Source: Verrucomicrobia bacterium Tous-C9LFEB
GTDB lineage: Bacteria > Acidobacteriota > Terriglobia > Terriglobales > Acidobacteriaceae
Length of the DNA stretch: 64,000 nt
Assembly: GCA_903970445.1 (NCBI GenBank)
Contig: CAJCIP010000018.1
Location: forward strand, 1-64,000
Direction of reading: 5' to 3'
A model generated the notes under the pieces. The model had not been told where the DNA came from and searched no databases. It saw nothing but the letters and a program-made list of their open reading frames with translations. Made by a program: the position numbers and the translations under genes. Positions within the stretch are counted from its first letter, which is position 1. Each line of letters opens with the position of its first letter. Shown here piece by piece: positions 61,059 through 64,000 of this stretch.

Positions 61059-61991
61059 ATGCGAGCGAAAGCACTTCTTCCAAAAATCGGTTTCGCTGTT
61101 GTGGTCGGGTTTGTCGCTGCCGGCGGCTTGATGGTGATTCATCTTGCCGGATGCCGTTCCGCCAAGTTCATGCAGGCGGGCGTGACGACGAAGCGTTACG
61201 TGGTTCGAGGAAAAATCCTCTCTGTGGACGCCCCCGGCGGCCACGTGATGCTGGACCACGACGCAATTCCCGGTTTCATGGAAGCGATGGCAATGTCCTA
61301 TCGCCTGGAAGACCCGTCTGTCATTTCAGAGCTGCATCCGGGGGACCGCATTACAGCGAGTCTTCTCGTCGATCAGGATTCTGCTGGGCCTACCAATCTG
61401 CGGCTTAAAGACATTGTGGTTGTGGCGCAGGCTCGGCCTGACTACAAGCCCGCGGTGCAGTACCACGTGCCTGCCGTGGGTGAATCGGTCCCGGATTTCA
61501 CGATGCTGAATCAGTCAGACCGTAAGATCAGCCTCGGCCAATTTCGCGGCAAAGTTGTAGTGATGACGTTCATTTATACGCGCTGTCCGCTGGCGGATTT
61601 CTGCCCTCGCATGAGCCGCAACTTTGCGGAACTCGACAAGGCTCTGGAGACCGATCCAGCGCTGTATGCGAAGACTCATCTTCTGAGCGTGAGCTTCGAT
61701 CCAAAGTACGACACGCCCCAAGTTCTGCGCAGCTATGGCGGAGCGTACACCGGAAACTTCGTCAACGAGAAGTTTGGGCACTGGGACTTTGCAGCGCCGC
61801 AGGAAGCAGAGTTGGCGAAGGTGGAACACTTCTTCGCTGTGGGCGTGACTCCCGGTGATGGCGGCGCGGCCCTGCAACATACACTCTCCACCTTGGTGAT
61901 CGGTAAAGATGGCAAGATCGCCGCTTTCTATCCGGGCAACGAGTGGACGGTGAATGATGCGCTAGCAGCTGTGAAACAAGCTGCAGCATGA
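61059..61991 (+). CDS. Sco1/SenC-type protein fused to a CusF-like copper-binding domain
   Basis: 310 residues from ATG 61059 (GGAG upstream; TTG 61050 is an alternative). An N-terminal membrane anchor or lipoprotein signal (VVVGFVAAGGLMVIHLAGC) is followed by a CusF-like domain, about 45-125, with GHVMLDHDAIPGFMEAMAM holding the copper-binding His and Met residues. The thioredoxin-like Sco domain comes next. Its Cys pair is CPLADFC and its distal His is in LQHTLSTLVIG. Sco proteins deliver copper to cytochrome oxidase. A copper-loading domain fused in front suggests self-contained copper capture. Confidence 0.88.
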   Translation: MRAKALLPKIGFAVVVGFVAAGGLMVIHLAGCRSAKFMQAGVTTKRYVVRGKILSVDAPGGHVMLDHDAIPGFMEAMAMSYRLEDPSVISELHPGDRITASLLVDQDSAGPTNLRLKDIVVVAQARPDYKPAVQYHVPAVGESVPDFTMLNQSDRKISLGQFRGKVVVMTFIYTRCPLADFCPRMSRNFAELDKALETDPALYAKTHLLSVSFDPKYDTPQVLRSYGGAYTGNFVNEKFGHWDFAAPQEAELAKVEHFFAVGVTPGDGGAALQHTLSTLVIGKDGKIAAFYPGNEWTVNDALAAVKQAAA

Positions 61992-62013
61992 AGCGAAGCT
62001 CTGGGAGATGGAT

Positions 62014-62391
62014 ATGGCGAAGGTAACGATTGTTTTCGGCGTTGTACTGTTGGCGCTTGGTGCGGGCTTCTATTTTGCGACGGGTGCGGCAGCGCCAACA
62101 TCCCTGATTCCAGCGGGCTTTGGGGTACTGCTGATTCTTTTCGGCGCCCTTGCGAATAGTCCGGAGCCGGGTCGCCGCATGTTGTGGATGCACGTCGCGG
62201 TGACGCTTGGCTTGCTCGGATTCCTTTTCCCGGCCTTCATGACGATCAAGTCACTTGTGAAGGCGCACGGCGGGCCGCTCGCGCGTCCGCTTGCGGTTGC
62301 GGAGCAAGGAATCATGGCAGTCGTTTGTTTGATCTTCGTTGCTCTTTGCGTGCGGTCTTTCATTGCCGCACGGCGAGCACGGACCGCGTGA
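62014..62391 (+). CDS. small four-helix membrane protein, unknown function
   Basis: 125 residues from ATG 62014, with GGAG six bases upstream; ATG 62008 is too close to it. Four hydrophobic segments (about 5-22, 32-48, 58-75 and 93-112) are separated by short loops, and the C-terminus is basic (RSFIAARRARTA). No family is recognised. It lies 22 bases after the Sco gene, so it may belong to the same respiratory or copper-related transcript. Confidence 0.7.
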   Translation: MAKVTIVFGVVLLALGAGFYFATGAAAPTSLIPAGFGVLLILFGALANSPEPGRRMLWMHVAVTLGLLGFLFPAFMTIKSLVKAHGGPLARPLAVAEQGIMAVVCLIFVALCVRSFIAARRARTA

Positions 62392-62420
62392 GAGCGGCTG
62401 AAGGATAGACTGGAAGTTCG

Positions 62421-64000
62421 ATGGGAAGTCTTGGTCAGCCACATCTAAGCCGCAGTAGTCATGTCCCGTCAGGCGAGAGGCCGGTGCGTCTCAATGGGCG
62501 CGTCAAGCCTGCCGATCTGACTGCGTCACGGCAAAAGCCGAAGATGAAGGATGTTTGGCCCGAGATCTGGAAGCTGGTACAGCCGAGATTGTGGCTGCTG
62601 CTGGGCTGCTTCGGGCTGATGGTGATCAATCGCTCATCCGGGCTCGTGTTGCCGGCGCTATTCAGGCCGCTCATCGACCGTGTAATGAATGCGCACCAAA
62701 TCTGGTATCTGCCGCGCATTGTTGTCGCCGCGGTTGCGGCCACTTTGGTGCAAGGCGGCACCTCGTTCGCATTGACGCAGGTGCTGTCGAAGTCGGGTCA
62801 ACGCTTGATTGCGGATCTGCGCAAACAAGTACAGAAGCACGTAGCTTATTTGCCCGTGGCATATTACGACGCCAACCGCACCGGCGCTCTTGTTTCGCGC
62901 ATCATGACGGATGTTGAGGGTGTTCGTAACCTAATCGGAACGGGCGTTGTTGATTTTGTTGGCGGATTGCTGACCGCCATCTTTGCGTTTGTCTATCTGC
63001 TGCGCCTCAGCGTGGTGATGACGTTACTCACGTTTGTCATTCTGATCCTGTTCGCTTTCATTTTGCGTGGTGCGTTCCGTACGATCCGGCCAATCTTCCG
63101 CGAGCGCTCCGTTATCAGCGCGGAAGTGACCGGACGCTTAACGGAGTCGCTGGGCGGCGTTCGCGTGGTCAAGGGATATCACGCTGAAGAGAGTGAATCG
63201 AATGTCTTTGCAGCTGGGGTCCAGCGGTTACTGAACAATGTGATCAGTTCGATCACTGCGCAGTCTTTGATGAGCCTGGCGTCAACTGCGGTGCTCGGAC
63301 TCGTGGGGGCACTGGTGATGTTCCTTGGCGCTCATCAGAACTACGCGGGTAAGCTGACGACGGGCTCCTATGTGACGTACGTGATGTTTCTGGCGTTCAT
63401 GATTGCGCCCATTGCTCAACTCGTTTCGATTGGTACACAGCTCACGGAGGCGATGGCCGGACTGGACCGCACGCGAGAGATCCTCAATGAAAAGCAAGAA
63501 GACTCAGAACCCGCGCGCACAGTGGAACTTGGACCGATCACAGGTGATGTGACTTTTGCCGATGTGAACTTCGCGTACGAGGCGGGCAAGCCTGTGCTGC
63601 ACGGGATTACGTTCGACTCGAAGCCCGGGACCGTGACGGCGCTAGTCGGTTCCTCGGGTTCAGGAAAATCGACCATCATCAGCCTGATCTGCGCGTTCCA
63701 TACCGCGGGTGGTGGACAGGTGCTTGTCGATGGCATCGATCTCGCTCGCGTTAAGCTAAGCAGCTACCGCATGCAGTTGGGCGTGGTGCTGCAGGAGACA
63801 TTCCTGTTCGATGGAAACATTCGCGAGAACGTGATGTTCTCGCGCCCGGATGCGACGGTCGAGCAGTTCGAGCGGGCGTGCGAGATTGCGCGTGTGGACG
63901 AGTTCGCTCTGGGTTTCCCGGAGGGATACGAAACGATTGTCGGCGAACGTGGAGTGAAGCTCTCCGGTGGACAGCGGCAGCGCATCTCGATCGCGCGTGC
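62421..64000 (+). CDS. MsbA-type ABC exporter (permease-ATPase), 3' end outside window
   Basis: The frame from ATG 62421 (GGAAG upstream) stays open to the window edge, 526 codons. A basic N-terminal extension of about 40 residues precedes six membrane helices. The ATPase shows Walker A VGSSGSGKST, the Q-loop GVVLQETFLF and signature LSGGQRQRISIA just before the edge. The layout fits lipid or drug half-transporters such as MsbA. An internal ATG at 62544 could be the start of the conserved part. Walker B and beyond are missing only because the window ends. It has no repeat-derived insertion like the other exporter. Confidence 0.9.
   Translation, partial: MGSLGQPHLSRSSHVPSGERPVRLNGRVKPADLTASRQKPKMKDVWPEIWKLVQPRLWLLLGCFGLMVINRSSGLVLPALFRPLIDRVMNAHQIWYLPRIVVAAVAATLVQGGTSFALTQVLSKSGQRLIADLRKQVQKHVAYLPVAYYDANRTGALVSRIMTDVEGVRNLIGTGVVDFVGGLLTAIFAFVYLLRLSVVMTLLTFVILILFAFILRGAFRTIRPIFRERSVISAEVTGRLTESLGGVRVVKGYHAEESESNVFAAGVQRLLNNVISSITAQSLMSLASTAVLGLVGALVMFLGAHQNYAGKLTTGSYVTYVMFLAFMIAPIAQLVSIGTQLTEAMAGLDRTREILNEKQEDSEPARTVELGPITGDVTFADVNFAYEAGKPVLHGITFDSKPGTVTALVGSSGSGKSTIISLICAFHTAGGGQVLVDGIDLARVKLSSYRMQLGVVLQETFLFDGNIRENVMFSRPDATVEQFERACEIARVDEFALGFPEGYETIVGERGVKLSGGQRQRISIAR

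Noticed and set aside
1-64000. CRISPR arrays, insertion sequences, prophage or rRNA
   Set aside because: No regularly spaced repeats, transposase or phage-like genes, or rRNA sequence were seen on either strand.

Overview
The window looks like chromosomal DNA of an Acidobacteriota member, most likely class Terriglobia (relatives of Terriglobus, Granulicella or Edaphobacter). This is inferred from gene content: a TonB-dependent receptor of the large Oar-like type with an N-terminal carboxypeptidase-regulatory-like domain, the secreted DUF1800/DUF1501 pair, the hopanoid genes hpnC-hpnD-hpnE and hpnJ, tandem DUF507 genes, and small GC-rich palindromes of a kind I recall from that group. The lpxB gene and the TonB/TolC proteins indicate a diderm cell. 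There is no phage, transposase, CRISPR array or rRNA. One tRNA gene is present.

Layout. 1-3674: tail of a zinc-type dehydrogenase, then hpnC-hpnD-hpnE, which convert farnesyl diphosphate to squalene. All joints overlap. 3827-7112: DUF1800 and DUF1501 secreted proteins. 7113-10039 (minus): S46 dipeptidyl-peptidase followed by two EmrE-sized membrane proteins. 10176-15443 (minus): HlyD adaptor, TPR protein and TolC protein, then the hopanoid radical-SAM gene hpnJ. 15510-18607: recJ, a small unknown gene, two DUF507 genes and tRNA-Glu(CTC).

19019-35869 is the most interesting part: a pectin and galacturonate utilisation island. It holds a LacI-type regulator, two GH28 polygalacturonases, a pectin methylesterase, an Oar-like TonB receptor, an ExuT-like transporter, tagaturonate epimerase (UxaE), uronate isomerase (UxaC), an SDR reductase, and a LarA-superfamily nickel enzyme with the cofactor-synthesis genes larE and larB. 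Four perfect GACAACGTTGTC palindromes lie in its three control regions, and I read them as the operators of the local LacI protein. The proposed flow is: pectin is de-esterified and hydrolysed outside the cell, galacturonate is imported, converted by UxaC to tagaturonate, by UxaE to fructuronate and by the SDR to mannonate. The LarA homologue may then epimerise mannonate to gluconate at C2. No mannonate or altronate dehydratase and no KDG kinase is present in the window.

36091-39985: a divergent acyl-CoA cluster (PrpB-like lyase and enoyl-CoA hydratase; thiolase, a 60-residue protein and a truncated 3-hydroxyacyl-CoA dehydrogenase-like protein). 40005-43400: an M1-peptidase-like protein that has lost its zinc site, and lpxB, whose N-terminus has no standard start codon. 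43717-53133: a DUF1905 protein, a Coa1-like membrane protein, a PAS histidine kinase, a DUF805 protein, an ABC exporter whose gene carries two in-frame palindromic insertions, HemW and threonine aldolase. 53137-60712: an AddA/AddB-like recombination helicase-nuclease pair and an MFS transporter. 61059-64000: a CusF-Sco fusion, a small membrane protein and the start of a second MsbA-type exporter that runs off the right edge.
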